NCBI RefSeq assembly: GCF_001949145.1
Contig: NW_019091358.1
Location: forward strand, 2,609,322-2,673,321
Direction: 5' to 3'
Length of the DNA stretch: 64,000 nucleotides
Origin: Acanthaster planci
Taxonomy: Eukaryota; Echinodermata; Asteroidea; Valvatida; Acanthasteridae
A program made the position numbers and the translations under genes. Under the pieces are notes generated by a model that saw nothing but the letters and a program-made list of their open reading frames with translations, did not search any database and was not told the origin of the DNA. Positions 53,901 through 63,372 of this stretch are shown one piece after another (position 1 is the first letter of the stretch; each line of letters starts with the position of its first letter).

Positions 53901-56900
53901 CACCCCGGGTCTTTGATACCAAGTCCAACACAATTCAACATGAAGTAAATTGGGTATGGTTACAAACTTGCCAAAACCTGGCAAAACCTGCTGTTGGAGT
54001 TTGATGGATACTGGGCAGTTAGGGTTCCATGCATGCAGTTCCCTGCTCTACACGGGGGAGGGAAGTCCTGTGCTAGCCAGGTGATATATATAGTCTTGTG
54101 ACATCTTAAGGGATCTTAACTACGACACCACTTTTGGCTCGATGCTTTTGGGCAAGTCAGTGATGCCGACCCCTAAAATGATGAAAAACTTTTCACAGAT
54201 ATTGGACAGTACTGAATTATTGTAGTTTTTCCCGAGTTAATGACCAACTCACCATTCCTTTACTGAGAAGAAAAAGCGCCCTCGTGTACTCGGAGCTGGC
54301 GACCACCGCATAGTCTGCCCCGACGCCGAGAAGCTCGCACGCCGAGATGAAATCCTTCTCGTGCGTGTGGATTTGCTGCACCCGTCAAAGAGAACGCATG
54401 GAAGAATGAAAGAAACGCGAGTCCGTAAATATACAACTTTACATAGTGAAAACTTTCTTATTTTTTCAAAGTACGGAACTGAAGGCACAATTTGTTGCTG
54501 CCATGAAAGAACAAGATAACTGCACTATGAGGTGAGGTTGGGGAATAGAGAGAGATCCACCTGAGAGGCAGGTGGAACGTATAATAATGACACTTAAGCA
54601 CCATGATCTTCTTTGGGAATCTGAAAGAGAGAGGATGAATGAGTCCTCTCGCAAATAGCGACACGTATGATTGTGTAAATCTTGCACTTGGTACAGAAAA
54701 GTACGCAAAGCACTCTTGGTAGGCAAAGAACGGAAAAGCAGCTACATGTAAGCCCGCATGACTAAACCTCTACAAAAACAAAATAAAATAGAATTCGGCA
54801 ACGAAAAATCCTGAAATATGGCAAAATGACACCCTGGAGAACTAGTGAATATACTGTATCCTGTATGCCAGAAGGATGAAGAGGCTGCATGTCATTTTGT
54901 ATCGCCGCTGCACTTGTCAAATTTTTTTTTCTTCACAAGTGTAATCAGGGTAAGTAATTCCATTATAATGGGAGCCTTATCGACGTTGTGCACATGATGA
55001 TTATAACTGGATGCAGGCAATGTGCACTTTTCGTATGTGCAACTGCCAGGGGAAAAGGGACATGATTTGCACCCAGCCATAAAGGGGGAGCAACATGGGA
55101 ATTATGCCACACCGCCGTTGCGGTCACCACTGATCAAAGAGGATGTGATGGCTTACCGCTAACTGGAACAGGAGAAGGCAATGCCAGTACGCCGACTGCT
55201 GCGAAATACCGATGGCTTTGCGTAGAATTTGTTTGGCGAGATGTAATTGGTTCTGTTGAGTAAACCAGGGGGAAAAAATAAACCACATTCATTGATTGTC
55301 AATACAACAATGTTACCATTCTCAGGTTTGCTGCTTTGCTTAATTAATGAGACAAAATGAAACCAGCATGCCCCAACAAGAAAATGCATCTAGATTTAAC
55401 AGACAGGCTTTATTTAGGCCAAACAGAGCACTTTTTATGTTTGAACAAGCCCAACTTCTGGATTCGTTCCCCAGGAGAAGCAGATCCGAAAACCAGTTTT
55501 TTTTTCTTCAGATTTTCAGGACAAGTGATACACGTAACTCTTAACAAAGAAGCCTTTAGTAAGCTCTGTGTCAGCTACCATGCAAAATAACTGGCTTTAG
55601 TGTATTGATGAGGGTTTCCAGGATGATTGTTTACTGTTACCGTGACCTTCCAGAGTGTCAGCACATTATGACCATGCCTGGATTTAACTTTGAGTTTACA
55701 ATATGTAATGGAAATTGATGCTAAATAAAAACTGAAGTCTTTAACAATAAATCTGCCCTTTTGCTTCAACGACCACATCCAGAAGTCAAAGCAAACGAAT
55801 CACTGTCTTTGACATTCACGTATTAGAAATACTCCCAAAGATTAACATCACAGGTACCAAGAAACTACAGTGTTTAAAGGGACAACTTTTTGTTGTCAGA
55901 TCCCAAACCTAGCCCCAAATTCTGTGCCCAATTGAGTCTGGTGATCCAAGTCATGGTCATGCCCAATTACATTGTAAGTCTGGTGACCCAAGTAAGGTTG
56001 TGTCCAAATCACTTGGCTATGACAGGAACAACACACTCCAATGGAAGTTCAAGTCACCAGAGAGCGAGTTCATGCTCTTCCCATAGATGCACATGCTGTT
56101 TCTGATCGTATTCAAGTGATCTGGATTGGCCAGAGTGGGAATCTGAATTTGGAGCTAATTGGGCATCCATTTGTATTTGGCTGCTAAACGGAAACAACAT
56201 CGCACCCAGGTCATTGACACAATGATTTCACATCAAGAAAAGGGGAAAACAACGTAGCTTTTCACACTCTTTTTCAAGAAGCAATTATCCAACACAATTG
56301 GTTATTTTTGGGGGGAGGGGTTCTGAAGTGTACAGTGAAAAGGCAAATGATATTGTTCACCTTGAACTCAGTCTGCTCGAAACAACACAAACATTTCCTC
56401 AGAGAAGAATGTAATTTCATCTGCAATGGGTATTTGCCATTGGTGTGCAGGAAAAAAAAAATTATTCTTACTTGTTTTTCATGTATCCTCGCTAACTGGC
56501 TTGCTGCTTCAAATTTGACATCATCGAATGATGGAATCTGCGGTGAATTCTCGTCAAGGAAATCGTGAGAGATCAAGATTTGAATGGATACCATCCATAT
56601 CCACTCTGGAGTAAAAGCTTCCACTATATTTTCTTCTTACCAGATGCATTTCCATGACAGGACACACGTTAACAGCACCCACATGCTCGGCAACCAGTAA
56701 CATGAGAGCAGGGGCTTTACAAGGCAACACGCATGCCGAACACGGCCATGAAATTTGTTCTGTTTGCTGGTGTTGGGTCCTACCCCACCCTTGGTAAGCG
56801 GTATAGAAAACTTACCCAATGGGCATGAACACTGCACACAATGGTTGTGAAGCCTCCAAGTCCTTTGACTAAAACAAAACAGACATGCTTCCCGTTCACT

Positions 56901-59268
56901 GCCAGCAGAAAAATGGTCCCTTGTCATCAGTGAAAAAGGTAATAACATGCCCGCGCTGATTTGCTGAAAGGCATGTCCAAGTTTCAATTGATTGCCAGTT
57001 CAATATATTGCAATTTGTTAATTCAATTGTCGTGTGGGAGGAGGGAGGGAACAGTACACGGATGGCAAGTCAACATGAAAACGGACGATTCTACAAGATA
57101 CATGTAGCTCAAAGAAAAATTCTGAAAAATTTTTTACTGAGGCTAGCATAGAAGGGCTGTTAGGAATCTGGATATTTCCTCCTGGGGTATGGACATCGAA
57201 AATTAAGAGCATGTCAAAAGGAGAGGGCGTAAAGTTTACAAGCTACGCTTTGAACCAAAAACATGTTTCATCGACAAATTACGCCAAGTTTTCACATTCT
57301 AAAAGGTCTGATTTCAGACAAAATGTCAGCCGGATCTCATGTCTGAACAAGGCCTGCTTATTATGGATCCCTTGTGTATTCGGGATTTCATTAGTGTCAA
57401 TATAAGCGGGAGGCATGGTTGAATGAGATAAATGCACTGACTTGACATGCGCATTCATTAATAATACATGGAAATGAAAGCACTTCATCTGCAAAGCGAC
57501 GGCAGTGAACGCTTTTCCGAGACGCAAGACGAGCCACATGGAATGTTCCTGCAGCATGGACAAGATGGCTTTCCCACAAATTGAAACATTTGAGCTGCAA
57601 ATCACTTGATAATGTATCTGCATATTATCACCACACATGAAAAGGCAACTTAGTCGCAAAGGCCTCCAAAACACACATCTTACAAGCATCTCACAACATC
57701 ATCCGTTCTCAGATTGAGAATCTACCGTTATTTCGCTTCTTGAAATTTTCTCCACAGCACCATCTTTGGAAAGCACAAATATTCAACGACAGACTTAAGC
57801 AATAGAGGGGCAGACAGTGATAAACGTAATAATAGGAAGAGCAAAAGTCACGAATTTAAGGTTTTTAATTTCCTAAAATGGGAAAAAAAAATAAATGGAT
57901 AAAGTAGTCTCTAACCTTCCTGACAAGCCACTTACACAGAGGAGAATTTGACATCTGAAAGGTATGATCCCTGCATGTTGTTAGTTTACAAATGAATCTG
58001 CTAATCAGACAACTTGGGATAATTTGGCAGTGCAGTCAAGCAAGGCAAAGACTTTAGAATACTCAATCATTATTTCTGTTCACTCCACGCTCAATGGTCG
58101 AATGGTAGATATCATTGAAAGAGTTCCATATCCGGCGACCACTTATCGTCCTTAAATATGACTTAAAACTACATAGAGTGTAAAAATTTGACGAACAAAC
58201 ACTAATTCAGGAAGGACATATTTTCAAGTTTTCTTGAAAAATAATCGGTCTTTTTCTGTCAATGCCCATTAATTTTGTGCACAAGGTCTGAGGTGGTGGC
58301 AAATATGGAACTCTGTCCGATATTTTCACATTTGAAATTATTTCCTGGAAATGTTAACGGTTGGGGTCAACCTTGAATCAATCAGTTGTTAAAACTTTTG
58401 ACAGATTTTGACAAAGTTTTCTAAATTCATCCGTCTTCAACTTTTACCATATTGAATGGGCAGACCTGACTAGCAGGTATTGTCAACACGGTCAAAGACC
58501 CAAGTTATATTTAAAACCATATAGGTTCTTGTGAAGAAAAAGACAGAAGAGCTGGGAATGGTGGAACATCTTGAAAAAGCTAATCTTGTGGGAAGAACTA
58601 CAGTGCTTTTATTGTACAATACTTGGCCTTTTCAAGCGGACAAAACAGCTCATTTAGTATGAGCAGACATGAGTATATCACTGCTTGATCGGGTGCCTAG
58701 CTAGCTATCAACAACATAATAGTACTGATTACATGGACACGCATGCGTGCTGACCCCTATCTGACATCATGCATTACACACATACATGTACACTATCCGT
58801 ACTAGCGGCATATATGCACACACGCTCACTAATGAATGGAAAAGGATACACTCTGCGATATGGCCCACTGCAATTTGGGGAGGAAATAAACGAGAAAAAG
58901 AACCATTAGTTAGCAGCCTTAACGAGACATTTCTAATAAGAAACCATCATTCTACTGTGTGCGCAAATATCACGGGTTTGAACAGCGTATTTAGGGGTTA
59001 CAGGGGTAAACAAATTTTAATTCCTACTCACTGCTTTTTCCAAATGCGTCCGCGCCAGGTCGACGTTCTTCGTATGCGTGAACAATAAGCTGCCTAGCTG
59101 GACGTGCGTTCTCGCCTCGATCCTCGACGGCGGTTTGAAGTGAAAAATGGACTGTAAACAGTGGATACAGTGCTTGATTTTGGGCGGGCTGGCCGTCCTG
59201 AAACTCTCCGCCATCCCTAGAAGAGCCAGGTACCACGAATCCGTGGGTATCGGCGGGGCAGACGCCAT
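44853..59268 (-). CDS. MAU2: MAU2 / SCC4, cohesin-loader subunit (complete, 15 exons, ~612 aa)
   Basis: Fifteen exons joined on the minus strand give a TPR-repeat protein co-linear with human MAU2 (613 aa) from the first exon to the stop. MAU2 wraps the N-terminus of NIPBL (SCC2); the pair loads cohesin onto chromatin in the nucleus. Recognisable blocks in order: [207 protein letters not shown] and TEHNLIQWTEGP. Every exon pair keeps phase. The N-terminus lacks the Ala/Gln-rich extension of vertebrates. Only the acceptor of exon 2 is ambiguous. It lies directly upstream of GATAD2, in the same orientation. Confidence 0.97.
45442..45569 (-). CDS. MAU2: MAU2 exon 14
   Basis: 128 bp, acceptor CCCCCACCCTCAG, donor GTGGGT. 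Residues 549-591, including [13 protein letters not shown] and TEHNLIQ. Confidence 0.95.
45990..46080 (-). CDS. MAU2: MAU2 exon 13
   Basis: 91 bp, acceptor TGCTCATTCCAG, donor GTGAGT. Residues 519-548 plus one base, with [14 protein letters not shown] and [10 protein letters not shown]. Confidence 0.96.
46996..47107 (-). CDS. MAU2: MAU2 exon 12
   Basis: 112 bp, acceptor TCCTAACCCAG, donor GTGGGT. Residues 481-518, with [19 protein letters not shown] and [10 protein letters not shown]. Confidence 0.95.
48080..48204 (-). CDS. MAU2: MAU2 exon 11
   Basis: 125 bp, acceptor CTCCTTGTCCAG, donor GTAAGT. Residues 440-480 plus two bases, with LLERINPE and [10 protein letters not shown]. Confidence 0.95.
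49054..49137 (-). CDS. MAU2: MAU2 exon 10
   Basis: 84 bp, acceptor CGTCTCTGCAG, donor GTTAGT. Residues 412-439, [20 protein letters not shown]..., matching the vertebrate block ending REGNRHQE. Confidence 0.93.
49537..49680 (-). CDS. MAU2: MAU2 exon 9
   Basis: 144 bp, acceptor CTTGTTGCAG, donor GTGAGT. Residues 364-411, with [16 protein letters not shown] and [16 protein letters not shown]. Confidence 0.96.
50346..50500 (+). repeat. tRNA-derived SINE in a MAU2 intron
   Basis: A-box-like TGGCCTAGTAGT (from 50353) and B box GGTTCGAGTCA (50398-50408), followed by CTGGGCAAGTCATTTTACACC and CTCTCTCCACCCAGGAG. That tail is characteristic of widespread invertebrate tRNA-derived SINEs. Orientation is opposite to MAU2. 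A related tail (CCCTGAGCAAGACACTT) appears at about 48940. Confidence 0.7.
50956..51150 (-). CDS. MAU2: MAU2 exon 8
   Basis: 195 bp, acceptor CCCCTCCCCCCTCAG, donor GTGAGA. Residues 299-363, with [20 protein letters not shown] and [21 protein letters not shown]. Confidence 0.97.
51764..51837 (-). CDS. MAU2: MAU2 exon 7
   Basis: 74 bp, acceptor TTGTCTCATTGCAG, donor GTGAGT. Residues 274-298, with [20 protein letters not shown]. Confidence 0.97.
51928..52100. mobile_element. Degenerate hAT-type MITE, relative of 8511-8839
   Basis: The right end reverse-complemented reads CAGAGCCCGGGTGTAGAGAG and continues AGTTGTGG, like the intact copy. The interior CTTCAG...ACATGGCTGTTCATTAT matches ACATGGCTGTTTATTAT of that copy. 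Flanks AGTCCGAG (51920-51927) and ATTCCGAG (52101-52108) look like a decayed 8-bp duplication (7 of 8). The left terminus is eroded and the element shortened to 173 bp. It lies in MAU2 intron 6. Confidence 0.7.
52730..52805 (-). CDS. MAU2: MAU2 exon 6
   Basis: 76 bp, acceptor CCTCCGTTCCAG, donor GTGAGC. Residues 249-273 plus one base, [19 protein letters not shown]... Confidence 0.95.
53057..53212 (-). CDS. MAU2: MAU2 exon 5
   Basis: 156 bp, acceptor TGTTGGATTGTAG, donor GTAAGT. Residues 197-248, with [16 protein letters not shown] and [21 protein letters not shown]-like sequence. Confidence 0.96.
53594..54026. repeat. Dispersed repeat family R1, copy B
   Basis: Homologous along its length to 13585-14015, same plus-strand orientation. 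It ends GCAGTTAGGG, the counterpart of the GTTAGGA end of copy A. It lies in MAU2 intron 4. Confidence 0.8.
54253..54375 (-). CDS. MAU2: MAU2 exon 4
   Basis: 123 bp, acceptor GACGGGTGCAG, donor GTGAGT. Residues 156-196, with [13 protein letters not shown] and [14 protein letters not shown]. Confidence 0.96.
55157..55252 (-). CDS. MAU2: MAU2 exon 3
   Basis: 96 bp, acceptor TTTACTCAACAG, donor GTAAGC. Residues 124-155, with [20 protein letters not shown]. This exon is too short to stand out as an open frame and was found by translation of the region. Confidence 0.94.
56472..56603 (-). CDS. MAU2: MAU2 exon 2 (acceptor ambiguous)
   Basis: The donor GTAAGA at 56471 is clear and [16 protein letters not shown] is diagnostic. 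Two in-phase acceptors are possible. CTTTTACTCCAGAG gives 44 codons starting TGG (56603), restoring the Trp after EKA and LIS...QIP seen in vertebrates, with about nine extra residues. The other, GACGAGAATTCACCGCAG, gives only 22 codons starting at 56537. I prefer the longer form. Confidence 0.75.
56604..59031 (-). other. MAU2 intron 1
   Basis: The largest MAU2 intron (2.4 kb), AT-rich. No extra exon was found by scanning for the missing vertebrate-like WLISQQ block. Confidence 0.7.
59032..59268 (-). CDS. MAU2: MAU2 exon 1 (start codon)
   Basis: 237 bp, ATG at 59266-59268 in the context GAAAATGGCG, donor GTGAGT. It encodes 79 residues, [18 protein letters not shown]... to ARTHLEKA. The start is favoured by the strong context and by conservation beginning at DSWYLALLG only nine residues in. 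Confidence 0.96.
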
Positions 59269-60987
59269 TTTCGGGGTCGTAACTTGGGCCTTCCCGCTGG
59301 TGGATTTTTTTCTACTCGGCTCGCGATTTACGATTTTTCTGTCTGATGAAGGACGCCAAAAACGACATAGCGCCCTCTCGTGAAATCTTGCGGTTGGGTA
59401 TCAGGCCAGTGGTTTCGTATCATGCATGACGTGTCGCTGATGTCAGGGTTTTTTATTGTTTTAATTTCAGTTGGGTGTGGTCTATGTACTTACATTGGCG
59501 ATCTTGTCGTTAACACTTTTCAGATATCGAAATGTTGGCCAGTTCACTGCAAACCAAGGTGTTGTGTCATTAATTAAGAACCGGGTCAAAGTAAGTCAGA
59601 GAGTATCATGAGAAATAATAGAAAGAATTTTCGTCGACGTTGCCAATTGCAAGTAACAAGCAAAAAGAGTTGGAACTTATCGCAGGAAATGTTATAGATC
59701 ACAGAGGCTGAGTAAATCATCAGTTCATCAATCTATGGAGGGCAAACGTGATCTCCCCCCCCCCTTTTTTTTTCATCTCCACCCCCAATATAGCTGCCAT
59801 GCAGGCACACTAAGTCAGTGTTATGTTGTACTGCATGAGTCGAGGCTACTCGAAGGTTAATCATGTCAACAATATTCAACATACCTTTACTGTCCTAAAA
59901 CATCCCGGAATTTATTTATTTACTCTAAAATCTATGTTTACTGTCCCTATTTCACATGAAAATTTTGCATGCCGCCACGCTGCAACCCGACTCCCACGGT
60001 TACGCTGTTGCTTCTGTCATGATACTTAGGGGAATGTTTTCCATCGCATTTTTTTTTTTTTTTTTTTTTTTGGTTACAATTTAGTAGGACTCTCCTTACC
60101 GTTCGACTGAAAATCGCCCAAATTTCTAAAGCCATACTAAAGGATATATTTTTCACGGTTGATGCGGCTGGTGGCTGCAGGGTAAGTTGGAATGGAACTG
60201 TTCCTAAATCCGACCCACCTACGGATTGTTTATTATTATGTTCACGTCCCAAATATCATTCTCAGAATATTTCTGTTAAAACTTGTGACATGCGAAAGTG
60301 ATCTTAAACTAGAAAAGAGGATATGGTCAATGAAATGGTCAATTTAGGTGTGATGTTTCTTGATTTATTTCAAGTGGAATAAGAAAGACTTGCAAAAGGT
60401 TATTATGACTTCTGGTTATGTTTTTCAACATGTAGTAAAACACCCACGAAGCTCGGATTATCAGAATCGAAGGATGAAAAATTCAAAGGACACAGAAAAC
60501 ATCCACGAAACAGAATCTAGACGCAAATTCATTTTTTTATCAACGAAATTGAATTTTATTCTCCTAAGGGCGTACCCCAAAACCAAAGTTTTTCGGGGTG
60601 GAATTCCTTTGGGGCAGAACATTTGAAGATTTCGTTATGTAACCTTTTATGGCATCATCTGACCTATGTGGTCAGTTTTGGTGTGTTTTTAAATGCTTTT
60701 TTAATAAACAAAATTCCCCAAAGTTGGTGGGGGCGGGTCCCCCCGCACCCCGGCTCCTCCTTTGTCTTCGTTACTTGACTGCGGCATGAAACTAAACACG
60801 AGTCTACGACAGTAGCCGCAGCCACAACCTTTGAGTAATGAGTAGGTGGTATTTTTGCACTACCGTCTCTTTTCACTCACCATGAATGAATGCCTCTGAA
60901 ATACTGACCACTAACTTAATCAAAACACTAACATGCACAAAAACAACTAGACAGCCAAAAGTCTCAAAGGAGGTGGCGGGAAGATGA
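59269..60987. other. MAU2 5' flank / promoter region
   Basis: CpG-rich for the first ~130 bp upstream of the MAU2 ATG, then AT-rich with a C/T polypyrimidine run at about 59754-59772 and a T-run of about 24 at 60049-60071. No divergent gene is recognised. Confidence 0.45.
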
Positions 60988-61380
60988 CTAAATTGTTGTT
61001 AACAGTATAGCGAAAGAAAATGTAAACCTTTGACCGGGCATTGTGTCCAGGTTGAACTAGATTTTTGCGAATAGTACAGCAAAAGAACGTAAACCTTTGA
61101 CTGGACATTGTGTCCAGGCAGAACTAGATTTTTGTGAATAGTATAACAAAAGAAAGTAAACCCTGGACTGGACATTGTGTCCAGCAGGCATAACTAAATT
61201 GTTGTTAACAGTATAGCGAAAGAATGTAAACCTTTGACCGGGCATCGTGTCCAGGCAGAACTAGATTTTTGAGAATAGTATATAGCAAAAGAAAAGTAAA
61301 CCTTGACTGGACATTGTGTCCAGGCAAAACATATATTTGAAAATTGTACAGTAAAATCAAAGTAAATATATGACTGACCT
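60988..61380. repeat. Tandem array, five full and one partial unit of ~67-70 bp
   Basis: Units start at 60988, 61057, 61124, 61194, 61261 and 61330 (partial). Each carries a hairpin CTGGACA-TTG-TGTCCAG or a close variant. Units 1 and 4 share CTAAATTGTTGTTAACAG and GACCGGGCAT, whereas units 2, 3 and 5 share CTAGATTTTTG and the CTGGACATTG form. This suggests a three-unit higher-order period of about 206 bp. Confidence 0.9.
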
Positions 61381-62169
61381 GACATACTGAGACAGCCTCA
61401 AGAATCGCATCGATTGATACAAGCTCTTCAGAGCTTTTAAAGGGGAAACTTTCCGGTTAGAAGATATTAAGCATAAAAACGGGTAATTCGGCTGCGTCAC
61501 AAATATTTTACTAATTATTACAGAGTACTCATTATGGTTGTCGGTAGTTGCAAGGCAAAAGGTAAGTATTTGCTATGTAAAGACGAAATAAATGAGCACT
61601 TTTTTTCTCAGTAAAGTCATCTGTTTTGCCTCTTACGCAAAGCATAGCACAAAGCGGCTGACAGGCCGAGGCCAAGGCCATTTCAAAGTGAAACAACCCC
61701 CCAAAAAACTACAATTAATCCACGACTTTACTCCCCTTTATAATAAATGGCAATCACCCACGCATGTATTTCAATCATTCCCGCGCTCTAAAATCGTGTA
61801 AGGTGCTTAAGGAAATTTTAAATTGTACAAATTCTCCCGTGCTTGTCATAACTACATTTATAAATGATGATTATAAAACCAAATAATGTGGTGTCTCATT
61901 CGTATCTTTAAGTTTATCTTACTAGAGTAAAACCCTGAACCATGCAGTAAAAGGCTAAACTTAAAGAAATTACAAATTAAAAAAAATTAAATCCTGGCTA
62001 TATATCTCCTGTTGATGAGCACCCAGTTAGTGGACGGGAAACAAAACGCTTTGCAATATTTCCCGATAAACTCCGAAGCAAGGAATGTACATCTTAAGGG
62101 GAAAAAAGCCTCCATAAAATACAATGCAGTATATTTCCTGTCTAGAAGACTGGGTACACCAGCGGACTT

Positions 62170-62263
62170 CCTTCGGTAGCTCAGTTGGAAGAGCGGTGGA
62201 CTGTAGACGTGTCGTAGTAAGGCATTCATCCATAGGTCGCTGGTTCGAATCCGGCCCGAAGGA
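62170..62263 (+). tRNA. tRNA-Tyr (GTA anticodon) with 21-nt intron
   Basis: Acceptor stem CCTTCGG pairs fully with CCGAAGG. D arm GCTCAGTTGGAAGAGC, anticodon arm GTGGA-CTGTAG...A-TCCAT with anticodon GTA at 62203-62205, T arm GCTGG-TTCGAAT-CCGGC, discriminator A. The 21-nt intron (62207-62227) sits after position 37, where nuclear tRNA-Tyr genes carry theirs. Exonic length is 73 nt. A Pol III terminator TTTT follows at 62274-62277. Confidence 0.95.
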
Positions 62264-62273
62264 TAAGATAAGA

Positions 62274-62277
62274 TTTT
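62274..62277 (+). terminator. Pol III T4 terminator of tRNA-Tyr
   Basis: TTTT eleven bases after the discriminator base of the tRNA. Confidence 0.75.
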
Positions 62278-63113
62278 GTTTCTTTCTATTGATTGGCTTC
62301 TTTTTACAGTTCACACTGTCAGAGTGCCCACTGTGAAGAGAATAGTACCATCTTTCATAACCCTAACCCCGTGGGATGCATGTAAAATCATATTGAAATC
62401 AGAGGATTTGGGACTGTTAGGGCTATTACACCAAACATGTATTGATAAGAAACATGTCAACTCACTCTCCTTTTGTTACTTGAAACAAATTTAAAGTGTC
62501 ATATATTACATCTTATACGCAGTTTATTCACCTCGGTGTCCATTCATCCTTGTAAATTTGTTTTGTTTTCACTTTAACACGTTTTTTAGGAGTCGTGGTG
62601 AGAAAGTAGCGCTTTCATTTTCGGAAAAACATAATAATAAAATATTTTAATAAGACAGTAAAAGTAAATGTCAAATACTTTGTATTTATGAGAAACGAAA
62701 GGTTGTGCGATGGCCCCAGTAAAATTCATGTGATAGACTCTTTAAACAGCCGAACATTCATTATGTCACTATAAATGAGTTTTTTTTTTTTTTTTTTTTT
62801 TTGAGAGAAGACTCTTCTTGGCCTGGAGTTAATTAACAAACTAGGCATAATAACTGTTTAAAAGCGATAACGTGACGTTTGCCTGTAGTGTTGTGAAATG
62901 CTTTGCACGATTTGAGTGTCACTCAGGGACACCGTAAAATAGTATGGTAAAATCATTATAATAAGTTCCAGGTTGAGTGGGTGGAGTTAAGTTAGTCACG
63001 GATCCCAAAACGTTCGGCGCATGACCCTCAGCAGAGAGCAATATCGCAATTTCCGTGTGCATTGTGGAGGCGATACCCAGGGCTAGCGCTGTGTGATGCA
63101 AAGGCTATGAATG
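62278..63113. other. Intergenic sequence, no gene seen
   Basis: AT-rich, with a T-run of about 24 bases at 62780-62803. No coding or RNA signal was recognised. Confidence 0.5.
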
Positions 63114-63372
63114 GATGTACATGTACGTACATGTACATGTACATCTACATGTAGAGTACACTATTCTGAACATGTACAGTACATGTGCATGTTACTTACA
63201 TGTACAATGTACATGTACGTCGCAAGGACAAACCGTGCCTTGACGTACAAGTGTACTGTATGCGAGCACCAACAAAGCCAACGCACCCTGCACAGAATGT
63301 ATTAATATAATGTACAGTGTACTGTACATGTACATTCTACAGCTACATTGTAATGTACATGTACATGTACGA
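63114..63372. repeat. Dense TACATGTA/GTACATGTAC palindrome patch
   Basis: Overlapping GTAC and CATG palindromes (for example GTACATGTACGTACATGTAC at 63117-63136) recur through about 260 bp. The same motif is scattered across the window (18406, 22760, 28190, 34360, 40350). Low-complexity palindromic repeat. Confidence 0.8.

Noticed and set aside
58560-58600. Plus-strand HLEKA-like peptide resembling the MAU2 exon 1 end
   Set aside because: Wrong strand and no flanking similarity; coincidence.
61057-61385. Two ~62-aa minus-strand frames with similar sequence
   Set aside because: They are translations of the tandem array units, not a repeated protein.
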